From positions 1,488,001-1,552,000 of the forward strand of contig NZ_JAPEOB010000001.1 in the NCBI RefSeq assembly GCF_026341775.1: a stretch of 64,000 nucleotides of DNA, given 5' to 3'. This DNA is from Streptomyces sp. NBC_00654 (GTDB taxonomy: Bacteria > Actinomycetota > Actinomycetes > Streptomycetales > Streptomycetaceae). Every line of letters begins with the position of its first letter. Positions within the stretch are counted from its first letter, which is position 1. Under the pieces are notes generated by a model. That model did no database searches, was not told the origin of the DNA, and worked only from the letters and a program-made list of their open reading frames with translations. This document shows positions 25,107-33,886 of the stretch, piece after piece. The translations under genes were made by a program, and so were the position numbers.

Positions 25107-25484
25107 TTACGCGTCGCTCGCGGCCGTGACGTGCACCTCGACCCGGGCGCCCGGCCGCAGTCCCCACTGTTCCATCGCCCCGGCCTCGGACTCCAGCACG
25201 TGCCGGGCGCGCAGGCGCGGCAGCCCGAGGCGGCCGGGCTTCATCGTGCGGACCGCCAGCACATTGAACTTCCGGTCCAGATACGCCACATCGATGGTGA
25301 ACCGCATCCGGAAGGTGTGCACGCTCCCGCACGGCGTGAGCATCAGTGCCCCCTCGATCCCGTCCTGCCCCAGCAGCCCCCGGGTCCGGGCCCGGTAGGA
25401 GGCCGCTATCCGCAGCGGAACCGCACACTCCCCGGTGTCCGTGCCGACCGTGACTGTTGCGTCGCCATCGCGCCATTTCCTCAT
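25107..25484 (-). CDS. DUF192 family protein
   Basis: A 125-residue DUF192 protein, matching the family length. Visible family blocks are RTRGLLGQD, GSVHTFRMRFTIDVAYLD, the VLAVRTMKPGR strand and ARHVLESEAGAMEQWGLRPGARV. The family forms a small beta-barrel of unknown function, often exported or near the membrane. ATG at 25484 has no clear RBS; an in-frame start at 25517 is possible. It is divergent from the prepilin peptidase gene, 105 bp apart. Confidence 0.88.
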   Translation of the reverse strand: MRKWRDGDATVTVGTDTGECAVPLRIAASYRARTRGLLGQDGIEGALMLTPCGSVHTFRMRFTIDVAYLDRKFNVLAVRTMKPGRLGLPRLRARHVLESEAGAMEQWGLRPGARVEVHVTAASDA

Positions 25485-25589
25485 GGGCACCGACCGTAGC
25501 CCCCGACGACGGATCATGGGTCCCGAACGGCGTCCAGTGGGCCCCAGGGCCCAAGCCCCCTGTCCTGCCGCCGGATTAAGGTCCCTGGT

Positions 25590-26495
25590 GTGGACGCAAC
25601 GCTGATCGCCCTCGCCGCCCTCTGGGGCGCCGCCACCGGGCTGCTGGTCCCGCGTGCCGCGTACCGGTTCTCCGTCGAACCGGAGGAGGCCTGGCGCGAC
25701 GCCTGCCCCGCCGGGCACCCGCTCACCGGTCCCGGCGGCGGCTGGTTCGGCCCGGCGCGGTGTACGGCCTGTGCGTCGGTGGCGCTCACCCACGTCCCCC
25801 GGACGACGGCCCCGGCCGACCACGGCCCGGACGGTGACCGGGTCCCCGAAGCCACCGAGGGTCCGGAAGCCGCATCAGGACCGGAAGCGACGGCGGGCGC
25901 GACGGCGGACGCGGTGCCGGGCGCGGACCGTATCCCCGTGTCGCCCGGCGGCCACTACGCCCCCCGCGTCCTCGCCCCCGTCATCACCGCGCTCGCCTGC
26001 ACCGCGCTGGCGGCCGGCACCGGCACCAGGCCGGAGCTCGTGGCCTGGCTGCTGCTCGCCCCCGTCGCCGTGCTGCTCGCCGTGGTCGACAGCCGGGTGC
26101 ACCGGCTGCCCGATCCGCTGACGCTGCCCCTGGCCGGTGCGGCCGTCCTGCTTCTGGGGGCCGTCGCCCTCCTTCCCGAACACGCCGGCTCCTGGACCTC
26201 CGGGCTGCTCGGAGGACTTGTCCTCGGCGGGTTCTACTTTGTGCTCTTCCTGATCAACCCGAACGGCATGGGCTTCGGCGATGTGAAGCTCGCACTGGCC
26301 CTGGGGATCGCCCTCGGCTGGTACGGCTGGGCGGTGCTGTTCGTCGGGGCCTTCGCGGGATTCCTGTACGGGGCGGTGTACGGCCTCGGACTGGTGATCC
26401 TGCGCCGCGCCGGGCGCAGGACGGGCATCCCGTTCGGTCCGTTCATGATCGCGGGAGCGCTGACCGGGCTGCTGCTGGGCGCCCTGGCGGCCTGA
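25590..26495 (+). CDS. Prepilin peptidase (A24 family), TadV-type
   Basis: A 301-residue membrane aspartic protease. The two catalytic aspartates are present, Asp167 in VVDSRVHRLPD and Asp231 in GMGFGDVKLA (GxGDxK signature). It has about seven membrane helices. The N-terminal cytoplasmic part holds three cysteines (Cys39, Cys58, Cys61), a reduced version of the paired CxxC zinc site of classical PilD, followed by an acidic Ala/Glu/Gly-rich insert (about 75-115). GTG at 25590. It should process the Flp pilin, the TadE-like pseudopilins and possibly the embedded pilin at 21398-23419, although it is about 5 kb from the Tad operon. Confidence 0.92.
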   Translation: MDATLIALAALWGAATGLLVPRAAYRFSVEPEEAWRDACPAGHPLTGPGGGWFGPARCTACASVALTHVPRTTAPADHGPDGDRVPEATEGPEAASGPEATAGATADAVPGADRIPVSPGGHYAPRVLAPVITALACTALAAGTGTRPELVAWLLLAPVAVLLAVVDSRVHRLPDPLTLPLAGAAVLLLGAVALLPEHAGSWTSGLLGGLVLGGFYFVLFLINPNGMGFGDVKLALALGIALGWYGWAVLFVGAFAGFLYGAVYGLGLVILRRAGRRTGIPFGPFMIAGALTGLLLGALAA

Positions 26496-26556
26496 CCCCC
26501 CCTGCCCCGGGCGGAATGCGGTCGCGGTCCCGGTGCCCGCCTGGAACGATTCCCGC

Positions 26557-27438
26557 ATGCCAGAACAATCCCCCTCCTCCGGCCCCACCGGTTCCTCCCC
26601 CGGCTCCTCTTCCCCCGGCTCCTCCCCCGGCTCCTCCTCCGCCGCCTCCGACGAGCGGTTCGAGGCGCTCGTCCGCGAGGCCGGCACCGCCTCCGTGGAC
26701 GGCTGGGACTTCTCGTGGCTCGACGGCCGGGCCACCGAGCAGCGGCCTTCGTGGGGCTACGCCCGCGCCATGGCGGACCGGCTGGCCCGCGCCCACGCCG
26801 CGCTGGACATCCAGACCGGCGGCGGCGAGGTCCTGGCCGCCGCGCCGAAGCTCCCGCGGCTGACCGTGGCCACCGAGTCCTGGCCCCCGAACGTCGCCAG
26901 GGCCACCGCCCTGCTGCACCCGCTCGGCGCCGTCGTCGTCGCGGACCCCGACGAGCCGCCGCTGCCCTTCGGCGACGAGGCCTTCGACCTGGTGGTCAGC
27001 CGGCATCCGGTGACCACCTGGTGGGAGGAGATCGCCAGGGTGCTCGCACCGGGCGGTACGTACTTCTCGCAGCAGGTCGGACCGGCGAGCGTCTTCGAGC
27101 TCGTCGAGTACTTCCTCGGCCCGCAGCCGACCGAGGTGCGCGGCGCCCGCGACCCCGGGGAGGCAGGTGCCGCCGCCAAGGCGGCCGGTCTCGACGTGGT
27201 CGATCTGCGGCCCGAGCGGCTGCGCACGGAGTTCTTCGACATCGGCGCTGTCGTCTACTTCCTGCGCAAGGTCATCTGGATGGTCCCCGGCTTCACGGTC
27301 GAGCGCTACCGCCCGCGACTGCTCGCCCTGCACCGGAAGATCGAGGCGGAGGGGCCCTTCGTCGCCACCACCACCCGCTTCCTGATCGAGGCCCGCAAGC
27401 CGGGCACCGTCCCGCCCGAGGTCCGGCGCACCGCGTAG
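26557..27438 (+). CDS. SAM-dependent methyltransferase (class I)
   Basis: A 293-residue protein with a disordered Ser/Gly/Pro-rich N-terminus (repeated PGSSS) and a Rossmann methyltransferase core. The acidic motif after strand 2 and FDLVVSRHPVTTWWEEIARVLAPGGTYFSQQVG (motif IV/post) match the ubiquinone/menaquinone-type Methyltransf_11 group. The glycine-rich motif I is weak (DIQTGGGEVLAA). ATG at 26557. Substrate unknown; single gene. Confidence 0.8.
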   Translation: MPEQSPSSGPTGSSPGSSSPGSSPGSSSAASDERFEALVREAGTASVDGWDFSWLDGRATEQRPSWGYARAMADRLARAHAALDIQTGGGEVLAAAPKLPRLTVATESWPPNVARATALLHPLGAVVVADPDEPPLPFGDEAFDLVVSRHPVTTWWEEIARVLAPGGTYFSQQVGPASVFELVEYFLGPQPTEVRGARDPGEAGAAAKAAGLDVVDLRPERLRTEFFDIGAVVYFLRKVIWMVPGFTVERYRPRLLALHRKIEAEGPFVATTTRFLIEARKPGTVPPEVRRTA

Positions 27439-27609
27439 TGCTGGGACCTGTCCGGGGCGGTGTCCGGTACGTCGTACCCGGGCCCGTCCCGTAGGGGCCC
27501 GCAACATCCCCTCCCTTCAACGTACTTACTCCGTACGCCAGTTCACCGAGGCCCCGCAGGCAACGGGAACGCGGCCGTAGCCGTCCTACCTTTGGGAGGT
27601 ACGAGCCTG

Positions 27610-28086
27610 ATGACGGAGCGTGCGGAGAGGGGTGGGCAGGTCATGACGGTGGAGAGGGAAGAGCCCGGCGGGCCGGCCGGCCGGGCTCGGAGCGGCAATC
27701 CCGACTGGCTCAAGGGCGCCCGCATCACCGCGGTCCAGGGCGTCTTCTACCGGCCGGAGGGCCGCGCGGGCGAACCGGAGGCCGTCGAGTTCGTGCTCGA
27801 CGACGGGCAGTCGGTCCTGCTGACCTGCGCCTCCGACCGGACGCTTCGGGTCACCCCCGGCGCCTGGCCGGAGCTGCCGGACTGGTGTGTGCCCGCCAGT
27901 CAGTGGCAGCACGCCGCCCTGACGAATCTGCCCCCGGCGCCGTACGGGGGAGCCTGGACGGTCACCGGTACGCACGAGCGCCGCGACGGGAGGGGCGAGG
28001 TGCACGAGGCCGTCATCCGGTGCGAGGACGGGGACTTCGTGGTCATCGGCGGGGACACGATGGCGGTCCGCTTCGTCCGCCACTGA
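27610..28086 (+). CDS. Hypothetical protein
   Basis: A 158-residue soluble protein of no named family. A charged N-terminus (about 35 residues) precedes a beta-rich domain starting LKGARITAVQGVFYRP and ending GDFVVIGGDTMAVRFVRH. ATG at 27610 has GGGAGG 10 nt upstream; ATG at 27643 is an alternative. Preceded by a featureless 171-bp gap. Confidence 0.65.
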   Translation: MTERAERGGQVMTVEREEPGGPAGRARSGNPDWLKGARITAVQGVFYRPEGRAGEPEAVEFVLDDGQSVLLTCASDRTLRVTPGAWPELPDWCVPASQWQHAALTNLPPAPYGGAWTVTGTHERRDGRGEVHEAVIRCEDGDFVVIGGDTMAVRFVRH

Positions 28087-28241
28087 CGGGAACGCCCGTC
28101 ACTGACCGAGGACGCCGTCACTGACCCGAGGCCCCGCCGCCAACCCCGAGAATGCCCGCGCCCGCGTGCTCCCCGAGGCCGCCCGCGCTCCCCGAGAACG
28201 CCTCCGCGCCCCCCGCGCCCCGGCCCCCGCGAGGCGGCCCG

Positions 28242-29447
28242 TTACGCGTGCGGTCCCACGGTCACCTTTCCCACCGTCAGCTCCGCCCTGCCCTCCAGCA
28301 CTTCGGCCACCCGCTCCACCTGTTCCTCCAGGGCCCGCAGCCGCGCGGGCCCCAGCGGGTTCAGCGGCTCCACCGTCACCGTGATCCGGCGCCCCGAGCG
28401 GCGCTGGTGCCAGACCCCGGCGACCGTGCCGTCGACCAGCAGCGTCGGGTGGTTCCCCGCCTGGCCGCGCGCCAGGGCCCGCTCGTACGCGGCACCCGGG
28501 AACAGCCGCTCACGGGGCTGGGAGGCGATGGTGAACGCGTCGAAGTACGGCAGCAGGAGCACACCCCGCGCGGCATCGGCCGGGAACGCGGTGTCACCCG
28601 CCACCACCCAGGCGGGTCCGGCGTCCTCGAACACCACCTCCTCGATCGCTCCCGCCGAGGCCAGTGAGGCGAACAGCCCGTCGGCCCAGCCCTTCGGCGC
28701 GGCGAGCCACTTCGCGAAGTGCCCGGACGTGGCGGGGCCGTACGCGTGCAGATAGCGCTCCACCAGGGCGGCCAGCGCCTGCGGGCCGGGCATCGGGGTA
28801 CCGCCCGGGTTGGTGTACGTGGCCTTGCGGCCGCGGTTCGGGGCGTAGCGGAGGGCGCCCCGGTGGCCCGCCAGATGGAGCACCTGCCGCCAGCGCGGCC
28901 ACATCGTCCGGAAACCGGGCATCACCGGGTCTCCGGCCCACGGCCCGGTACGGGCGACGACCTCGTCGCCGAGCTCGTCGATCGTCAGCTCCGCCCCGGT
29001 CAGGGCGTCGGCCACGGCGGCGACGACCGCCTCCACCTGATCCGGTGTCATCCGGGCGTCCTTGGCGAACGGACCGGTTCCGGTGGGTACGGCGGACAGG
29101 GCGCCGGTCCAGAGCGGCAGCTCGTCGGCGGGGAGCAGATGGACGGTCCCGCGCGGTCCGAACGTCTTGACCAGGGTGCGGTCGGTCCACAGGGCCCGGC
29201 GGACATCGGCACGGGTCACCCCGGCGGCGCGCACCCCGATGGAGAGCTCGGCGGCGGAGAGCACCTGGGCATGGGCTCCGAGCATCGCGCCCACGGCCCC
29301 GCGGGGTGAGCCGCCCGACGAGGCACCGCCCGACGAGGCACCGGCCGAAGGGGGGCCGGCCGGGGCGGGGGGCAGTTGCTGGCGGGACAGCCGCCGCGCG
29401 TTCGCCTCGGGCCAGGTCACGGTCACGGTGCGGGCTCGTGTCGTCAT
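28242..29447 (-). CDS. Winged-helix DNA-binding protein, AlkZ/AlkX-like DNA glycosylase family
   Basis: A 401-residue protein of the HTH_42 (formerly DUF1006) family with LVKTFGPRGTVHLLPADEL and a C-terminal LVDGTVAGVWHQRRSGRR, both typical. Some members excise bulky or cross-linked alkylated bases. The catalytic QxQ/QxD position of AlkZ/AlkX appears here as His59-Ala-Gln61 (GAHAQVLSA), a variant I recall from AlkZ-like subgroups. A low-complexity Gly/Ser/Ala insert (about 30-48) follows LSRQQL. GTG/ATG start at 29447. Stand-alone gene. Confidence 0.8.
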   Translation of the reverse strand: MTTRARTVTVTWPEANARRLSRQQLPPAPAGPPSAGASSGGASSGGSPRGAVGAMLGAHAQVLSAAELSIGVRAAGVTRADVRRALWTDRTLVKTFGPRGTVHLLPADELPLWTGALSAVPTGTGPFAKDARMTPDQVEAVVAAVADALTGAELTIDELGDEVVARTGPWAGDPVMPGFRTMWPRWRQVLHLAGHRGALRYAPNRGRKATYTNPGGTPMPGPQALAALVERYLHAYGPATSGHFAKWLAAPKGWADGLFASLASAGAIEEVVFEDAGPAWVVAGDTAFPADAARGVLLLPYFDAFTIASQPRERLFPGAAYERALARGQAGNHPTLLVDGTVAGVWHQRRSGRRITVTVEPLNPLGPARLRALEEQVERVAEVLEGRAELTVGKVTVGPHA

Positions 29448-29689
29448 GCGACCGAATCTAGGACGTCAATAGGCCGGAAACTGTCCTCTTGGGAGTGCTC
29501 CACCGGCCGCGTCAAGCCCGCGCCCGCCGCCGTACGCCGTCCCCGGCAGGGGGTCCGGAGGCCTTCCGGGGCCCCGTGCGCCCCCGGGTTCCGTGCCCGG
29601 ACCGCAGTCCGGCGGATCCGGAGAGTAGTTGTGGAGTGGCGTGGCACCCAGCAGCACATACGAAGGGTTATGGTGGAAACCCCCCCCTC

Positions 29690-29730
29690 GGGCCGGTCCG
29701 TATCCCCCCCACGGACCGGCCCGTTTTTTT
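29690..29730 (+). terminator. Classical rho-independent terminator (plus-strand orientation)
   Basis: A perfect 12-bp stem GGGCCGGTCCGT/ACGGACCGGCCC with a 9-nt loop is followed by G and seven T. Such a T-tract is rare in this genome. The T-tract is on the plus strand, yet no plus-strand gene ends nearby; the closest lies more than 1.6 kb upstream. It may end a small RNA from 29448-29690. Confidence 0.85.
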
Positions 29731-29757
29731 GTGCGCCGGTCGTGAACCGGCGCGGGG

Positions 29758-30795
29758 TCAGCCCCGTCCGGCCCAGATGTTGGTGCCCGCGGTGTCGACG
29801 GCGAAGGTGTCGATCTCCGTCAACTCCTCCGCGGACAGCGGCGGTCCAGCCAGCGCGGCCACGTTCTGCTCCAGCTGGCCCACGCTCGAAGCGCCGATCA
29901 GGGCCGACGTCATCCGGCTGTCGCGCAGCACCCAGCCGATCGCCAGCTGGGCGAGCGACTGGCCCCTGCGCCGGGCGATGCCGTCGAGCCCGTTGAGGCG
30001 GCGGATCACCTCGTCGGAGAGCAGGCTCGGGTCGAGGGACTTGCCCTGGGTGGCGCGCGAGCCCGCCGGGATGCCCTTGAGGTACTTGTCCGTGAGCAGG
30101 CCCTGCGCGAGCGGCACGAAGGAGATGCAGCCCATGCCGGCCGCCTCCAGCGTGTCGAGCAGCCCGTCGTCCTCGGTCCAGCGGTTGATCATCGAGTAGG
30201 ACGGCTGGTGGATCAGGGCCGGGACGCGCATCTCCCGGAGCAGCCGGGCCGCCTCGGCGGTCTGCGCCGCGTTGTACGAGGACACACCCACGTAGAGCGC
30301 CTTGCCCTGCTGTACGGCGGAGGCCAGGGCCCCCATCGTCTCCTCCAGCGGAGTGTCCGGGTCGAAGCGGTGCGAGTAGAAGATGTCGACGTGGTCCAGG
30401 CCCATGCGCTTCAGTGAGGCGTCGAGCGAGGACAGCAGGTACTTGCGGGAGCCCCACTCACCGTACGGGCCGGGGTGCATCTCGTATCCGGCCTTGGTGG
30501 AGATGACCAGCTCGTCGCGGTACGGGGTGAAGTCCTGCCGGAACAGCTTGCCGAAGTTGAGCTCGGCGGAGCCGGGCGGCGGACCGTAGTTATTGGCCAG
30601 ATCGAAGTGGGTCACGCCGAGGTCGAAGGCGCGCCGGAGGATCGCCCGCTGGGAGTCCAGCGTGCGGTCGTCACCGAAGTTGTGCCACAGGCCGAGCGAG
30701 AGTGCGGGCAGTTTGAGCCCGCTGCGGCCGGTGCGGCGGTACTCCATGGAGTCGTAGCGCGAATCGACAGCGCGGTAGGGAAGAGAATGAGTCAC
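29758..30795 (-). CDS. Aldo/keto reductase, YghZ (L-glyceraldehyde-3-phosphate reductase) type
   Basis: A 345-residue NADPH-dependent aldo/keto reductase. The tetrad residues are visible: Asp and Tyr in THFDLANNYGPPPGS, Lys in ISTKAGYEM and His in FYSHRFD. The sequence GLWHNFGDDR and the GPPPGSAE loop match the YghZ/Gpr group, which reduces L-glyceraldehyde 3-phosphate and methylglyoxal. GTG at 30795 has AAAGAGA 6 nt upstream. Divergent from uppS. Confidence 0.9.
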   Translation of the reverse strand: MTHSLPYRAVDSRYDSMEYRRTGRSGLKLPALSLGLWHNFGDDRTLDSQRAILRRAFDLGVTHFDLANNYGPPPGSAELNFGKLFRQDFTPYRDELVISTKAGYEMHPGPYGEWGSRKYLLSSLDASLKRMGLDHVDIFYSHRFDPDTPLEETMGALASAVQQGKALYVGVSSYNAAQTAEAARLLREMRVPALIHQPSYSMINRWTEDDGLLDTLEAAGMGCISFVPLAQGLLTDKYLKGIPAGSRATQGKSLDPSLLSDEVIRRLNGLDGIARRRGQSLAQLAIGWVLRDSRMTSALIGASSVGQLEQNVAALAGPPLSAEELTEIDTFAVDTAGTNIWAGRG

Positions 30796-30806
30796 GTTTG
30801 TCTCTT

Positions 30807-30824
30807 TATCACGGTGTTGTGACA
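30807..30824. promoter_or_regulatory. Inverted-repeat operator candidate upstream of aldo/keto reductase
   Basis: TATCAC-N6-GTGACA is an inverted repeat with one mismatch, 12 bp upstream of the reductase start in an AT-richer patch. It resembles CRP/FNR-type half-site spacing. No regulator is adjacent, so the binding protein is unknown. Confidence 0.35.
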
Positions 30825-31015
30825 GACCGGGTTGGGCCCCCGTGACCCGCTCGCAGTAATGTGGCGGCTTCGGGGAATGCCGATGTGCGGCGCGGCGAAA
30901 GCCTGCGGACCGTGCGGACCTTTGTGGCGATCTCCCCACGGGGGACGGGCCCCGGACCCCCCGGAGACGGGGCGGACGGGCCTGCGGCCCGTACGGAACC
31001 GAGAGGGTGAACTCA

Positions 31016-31777
31016 GTGAACTTGCGTGACCTGGTGTACGGGCTCTACGCACGCCGGGTGGAAGGCCGCCTGGACCACGCCCAGGTACCGAAGCACATCG
31101 GGGTCATTCTCGACGGCAACCGGCGATGGGCGAAGGCGTCCGGCGGTTCGGCCGTCCAGGGGCACCAGGCCGGTGCGGACAAGATCTCCGACCTGCTCGG
31201 CTGGTGCAACGAGACCGATGTCGAGGTCGTCACCCTCTGGCTGCTTTCCACGGACAACTTCGACCGGCCCGAGGCCGAGCTGACCCCCCTGCTGGGCATT
31301 ATCGAGAACACCGTGCGCAACCTCGCGGCGGACGGGCGGTGGCGGGTCCATCACGTCGGCACGCTCGATCTCCTGCCGGCGGACACGCAGACCGTCCTCA
31401 AGGAGGCGGAGGCGGCCACGTCCGATATCGACGGAATAATCGTCAATGTCGCAGTTGGCTACGGTGGTCGCCAGGAGATCGCCGACGCGGTCAGATCGCT
31501 CCTGCTGGAGCACTCCGAGAAGGGCACGACCTTCGAGGAGCTGGCGGAGGTCGTCTCCACGGACCTGATCTCCGAACACCTCTACACCCGGGGGCAGCCG
31601 GACCCGGACCTGGTGATCCGTACCAGCGGGGAGCAGCGGCTGTCGGGCTTCATGCTCTGGCAGAGCGCCCATTCGGAGTACTACTTCTGCGAGGTCTTCT
31701 GGCCGGCCTTCCGCAAGGTCGACTTCCTGCGCGCGCTGCGCGACTACGCGGCACGCGGCAGGCGCTACGGGGCCTGA
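31016..31777 (+). CDS. uppS: Isoprenyl (undecaprenyl-type) diphosphate synthase
   Basis: A 253-residue cis-prenyltransferase. The N-terminal HIGVILDGNRRWAK holds the catalytic Asp33. WLLSTDNFDRPEAEL and the C-terminal DLVIRTSGEQRLSGFMLWQS / EYYF blocks are family signatures. It makes Z-polyprenyl diphosphate, the lipid carrier for cell-wall synthesis. GTG at 31016 is chosen because GAGAGGG lies 8 nt upstream; GTG at 31007 would overlap it. Streptomyces often have more than one such synthase. Confidence 0.92.
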   Translation: MNLRDLVYGLYARRVEGRLDHAQVPKHIGVILDGNRRWAKASGGSAVQGHQAGADKISDLLGWCNETDVEVVTLWLLSTDNFDRPEAELTPLLGIIENTVRNLAADGRWRVHHVGTLDLLPADTQTVLKEAEAATSDIDGIIVNVAVGYGGRQEIADAVRSLLLEHSEKGTTFEELAEVVSTDLISEHLYTRGQPDPDLVIRTSGEQRLSGFMLWQSAHSEYYFCEVFWPAFRKVDFLRALRDYAARGRRYGA

Positions 31778-31801
31778 ACGCGCCCCTTCCCCGGACGGCC
31801 C

Positions 31802-31831
31802 AAGCCCTCCCCTTCCTGCAGGGGAGGGCTT
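31802..31831. terminator. Hairpin terminator after uppS
   Basis: A perfect 12-bp inverted repeat AAGCCCTCCCCT/AGGGGAGGGCTT with a 6-nt loop, 25 bp after the stop. Confidence 0.8.
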
Positions 31832-32172
31832 TCGCGTGGCCGGACGGCCCCGGGCCGTCACCGCCCGTACACCAGGACTGTTCATCACCGTGTCATATGC
31901 GGTGGCATGGCTTCGGGTGTTCGAGGGAATACCCCTGACAGGTCGACATCCGGTCAGTAACCGGGCGGATGTCGCATCCAAGTGAGCGGCTCCCAGCCCG
32001 CTCGCCCGGGAGGCCCTTTGCACACGAAGGACCGTACGCAACGTGCGGCCGACGCGGAGGGCCGGCGTTCGGCCCTCACGCGAGGGTCAGAACCCGGTCC
32101 GTCCTCTCCCTTTGGGAAGTTCCGCGACGTCCGTCGCACTCCCCGACCTCGTCCGAGGGGGTACGTCCTTCC
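31832..32172. promoter_or_regulatory. phoH upstream region with 9-bp inverted repeat
   Basis: 341 bp without a gene. It contains the perfect inverted repeat CGACATCCG-N13-CGGATGTCG at 31944-31974, flanked by AT-richer sequence (gtgtcatatgcggtgg) near 31890-31907 that may be the promoter. The repeat could be an operator or a hairpin in the phoH leader. Confidence 0.4.
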
Positions 32173-33495
32173 GTGGTGACCAGTACAAAGCGCCGCATGC
32201 CCGACCGGCGCACCTACGTTCTCGACACCAGCGTCCTGCTGGCCGACCCCAACGCCATGGCCCGATTCGACGAGCACGAAGTGGTGCTGCCGATCGTGGT
32301 GGTCACGGAGCTGGAGGCCAAACGGCATCACCCCGAACTCGGCTACTTCGCCCGGCAGGCGCTGCGCCTGCTGGACGACTTCCGGGTCCGGTACGGCCGG
32401 CTGGACGCCCCGATCCCGCTCGGGGATCTGGGCGGGACGCTCCGTGTCGAACTCAACCACTCCGATCCCGGCGTACTCCCCGCCGGCTACCGGTTGGGGG
32501 ACAACGACTCACGGATTCTCGCGGTCGCGCGCAACCTCCAGGCCGAGGGGTACGACGTCACGGTCGTCTCCAAGGACCTGCCGTTGCGGATCAAGGCGTC
32601 CTCGGTCGGCCTCCTCGCCGAGGAGTACCGCGCCGAGCTCGCCATCACCGACTCCGGCTGGACCGGCATGGCCGAACTGTCCCTCGCCGGGGAGCAGGTG
32701 GATCTGCTGTTCAGTGAGGAGACGCTGTACGTCCCCGAGGCGGCCGAACTGCCCGTGCACACCGGGCTGGTCCTCCAGTCGGAGCGCGGCAAGGCGCTCG
32801 GCCGGGTCACGGCCGAGGGCCTCGTCCGGCTGGTGCGCGGCGACCGGGAGGCCTTCGGGATCCACGGCCGCAGCGCGGAACAGCGGATCGCCCTGGACGT
32901 CCTCCTCGACCAGGACGTCGGCATCGTGTCGCTGGGCGGCCGGGCGGGTACCGGAAAGTCGGCCCTGGCGCTCTGCGCCGGTCTGGAAGCGGTGCTGGAG
33001 CGGCAGCAGCACAAGAAGGTGATGGTCTTCCGTCCGCTCTACGCGGTCGGCGGACAGGAGCTCGGCTATCTCCCCGGCAGCGAGGCCGAGAAGATGAGCC
33101 CCTGGGCGCAGGCCGTCTTCGACACGCTCTCGGCCGTCGCCGGACGCGAGGTCATCGAGGAGGTGCTGGGGCGCGGGATGCTGGAGGTTCTGCCGCTCAC
33201 TCATATCCGGGGCCGTTCGCTCCACGACGCGTTCGTGATCGTGGACGAGGCGCAGTCGCTCGAACGGAACGTCCTGCTGACCGTGTTGTCCCGGATCGGG
33301 GCGAATTCCCGGGTGGTGCTCACGCATGACGTGGCCCAGCGGGACAACCTCAGGGTCGGCCGGTACGACGGAGTCGTCGCCGTGGTCGAAAAGCTGAAGG
33401 GCCATCCGCTCTTCTCCCACATCACGCTCACCCGCTCCGAGCGGTCGCAGATCGCCGCGCTGGTGACCGAAATGCTGGAGGAAGGCCAGATCTGA
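32173..33495 (+). CDS. PhoH-family ATPase with N-terminal PIN domain (PhoH2 type)
   Basis: A 440-residue fusion. The PIN ribonuclease domain (about 12-150) starts [14 protein letters not shown] and includes the acidic pocket residues of [13 protein letters not shown] PhoH ATPase domain (about 225-440) has Walker [17 protein letters not shown] and Walker [11 protein letters not shown]. PhoH2 proteins are RNA unwinding/degrading enzymes. Start GTG at 32173 (or 32176, or ATG at 32197) is uncertain; GAGGGGG lies about 12 nt upstream. Terminator follows at 33513-33551. Confidence 0.92.
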   Translation: MVTSTKRRMPDRRTYVLDTSVLLADPNAMARFDEHEVVLPIVVVTELEAKRHHPELGYFARQALRLLDDFRVRYGRLDAPIPLGDLGGTLRVELNHSDPGVLPAGYRLGDNDSRILAVARNLQAEGYDVTVVSKDLPLRIKASSVGLLAEEYRAELAITDSGWTGMAELSLAGEQVDLLFSEETLYVPEAAELPVHTGLVLQSERGKALGRVTAEGLVRLVRGDREAFGIHGRSAEQRIALDVLLDQDVGIVSLGGRAGTGKSALALCAGLEAVLERQQHKKVMVFRPLYAVGGQELGYLPGSEAEKMSPWAQAVFDTLSAVAGREVIEEVLGRGMLEVLPLTHIRGRSLHDAFVIVDEAQSLERNVLLTVLSRIGANSRVVLTHDVAQRDNLRVGRYDGVVAVVEKLKGHPLFSHITLTRSERSQIAALVTEMLEEGQI

Positions 33496-33512
33496 CCTGG
33501 CTTGACCCAATG

Positions 33513-33551
33513 ATGCCGCCCGGCGAGCCAAGGAGCTTAGCCGGGCGGCAT
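33513..33551. terminator. Hairpin terminator after phoH
   Basis: A perfect 12-bp inverted repeat ATGCCGCCCGGC/GCCGGGCGGCAT with a 15-nt loop. Confidence 0.8.
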
Positions 33552-33571
33552 TGTGCTGCGCCGTCATTTCC

Positions 33572-33865
33572 GAAAAACGGTTGACCCAAACGAGGTGTGA
33601 GCTTTCACACTCGGCACAGAATTGCCTCACGACGTGCCTGTCCGGCAGAGTCTTGCTTCCGTCAGGCCCCGCATACGGCACATGGGCACCTCAAGAGGCG
33701 CCGCGCACCACACAACTCAACAATCGCCGTCCGTATGCCGCCCGCGAGCACCACGCGGCACTCCTCCCAGGAGGAGTCGCCCACCGGGCCCGTGCCTCCC
33801 GTGACCCAAGCAGTAGGGAGGCCAGTGTCAAGGGCACGATTGCGCCCGCGAGGTCACCTAAGCGG
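33572..33865 (+). promoter_or_regulatory. Long structured leader of the lytic transglycosylase gene; candidate c-di-AMP (ydaO-type) riboswitch
   Basis: About 300 nt with no gene. It starts with ggttgacccaaacgaggtg and later has gtagggaggcc, then cccgcgaggtcacctaagcg. In order and wording these resemble the conserved GACCCA, UAGGG and CCCGacagCUcACCU blocks of actinobacterial ydaO elements, which I know to lie upstream of wall-hydrolase genes in Streptomyces. A nested stem (CGTGCC/GGGCACG around CCTCCC/GGGAGG) and an 8-bp hairpin at 33760-33777 add structure. The GTGAATC block is poor, so this is tentative. Confidence 0.4.
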
Positions 33866-33886
33866 GCGATGCTGGAAGGACACCGT

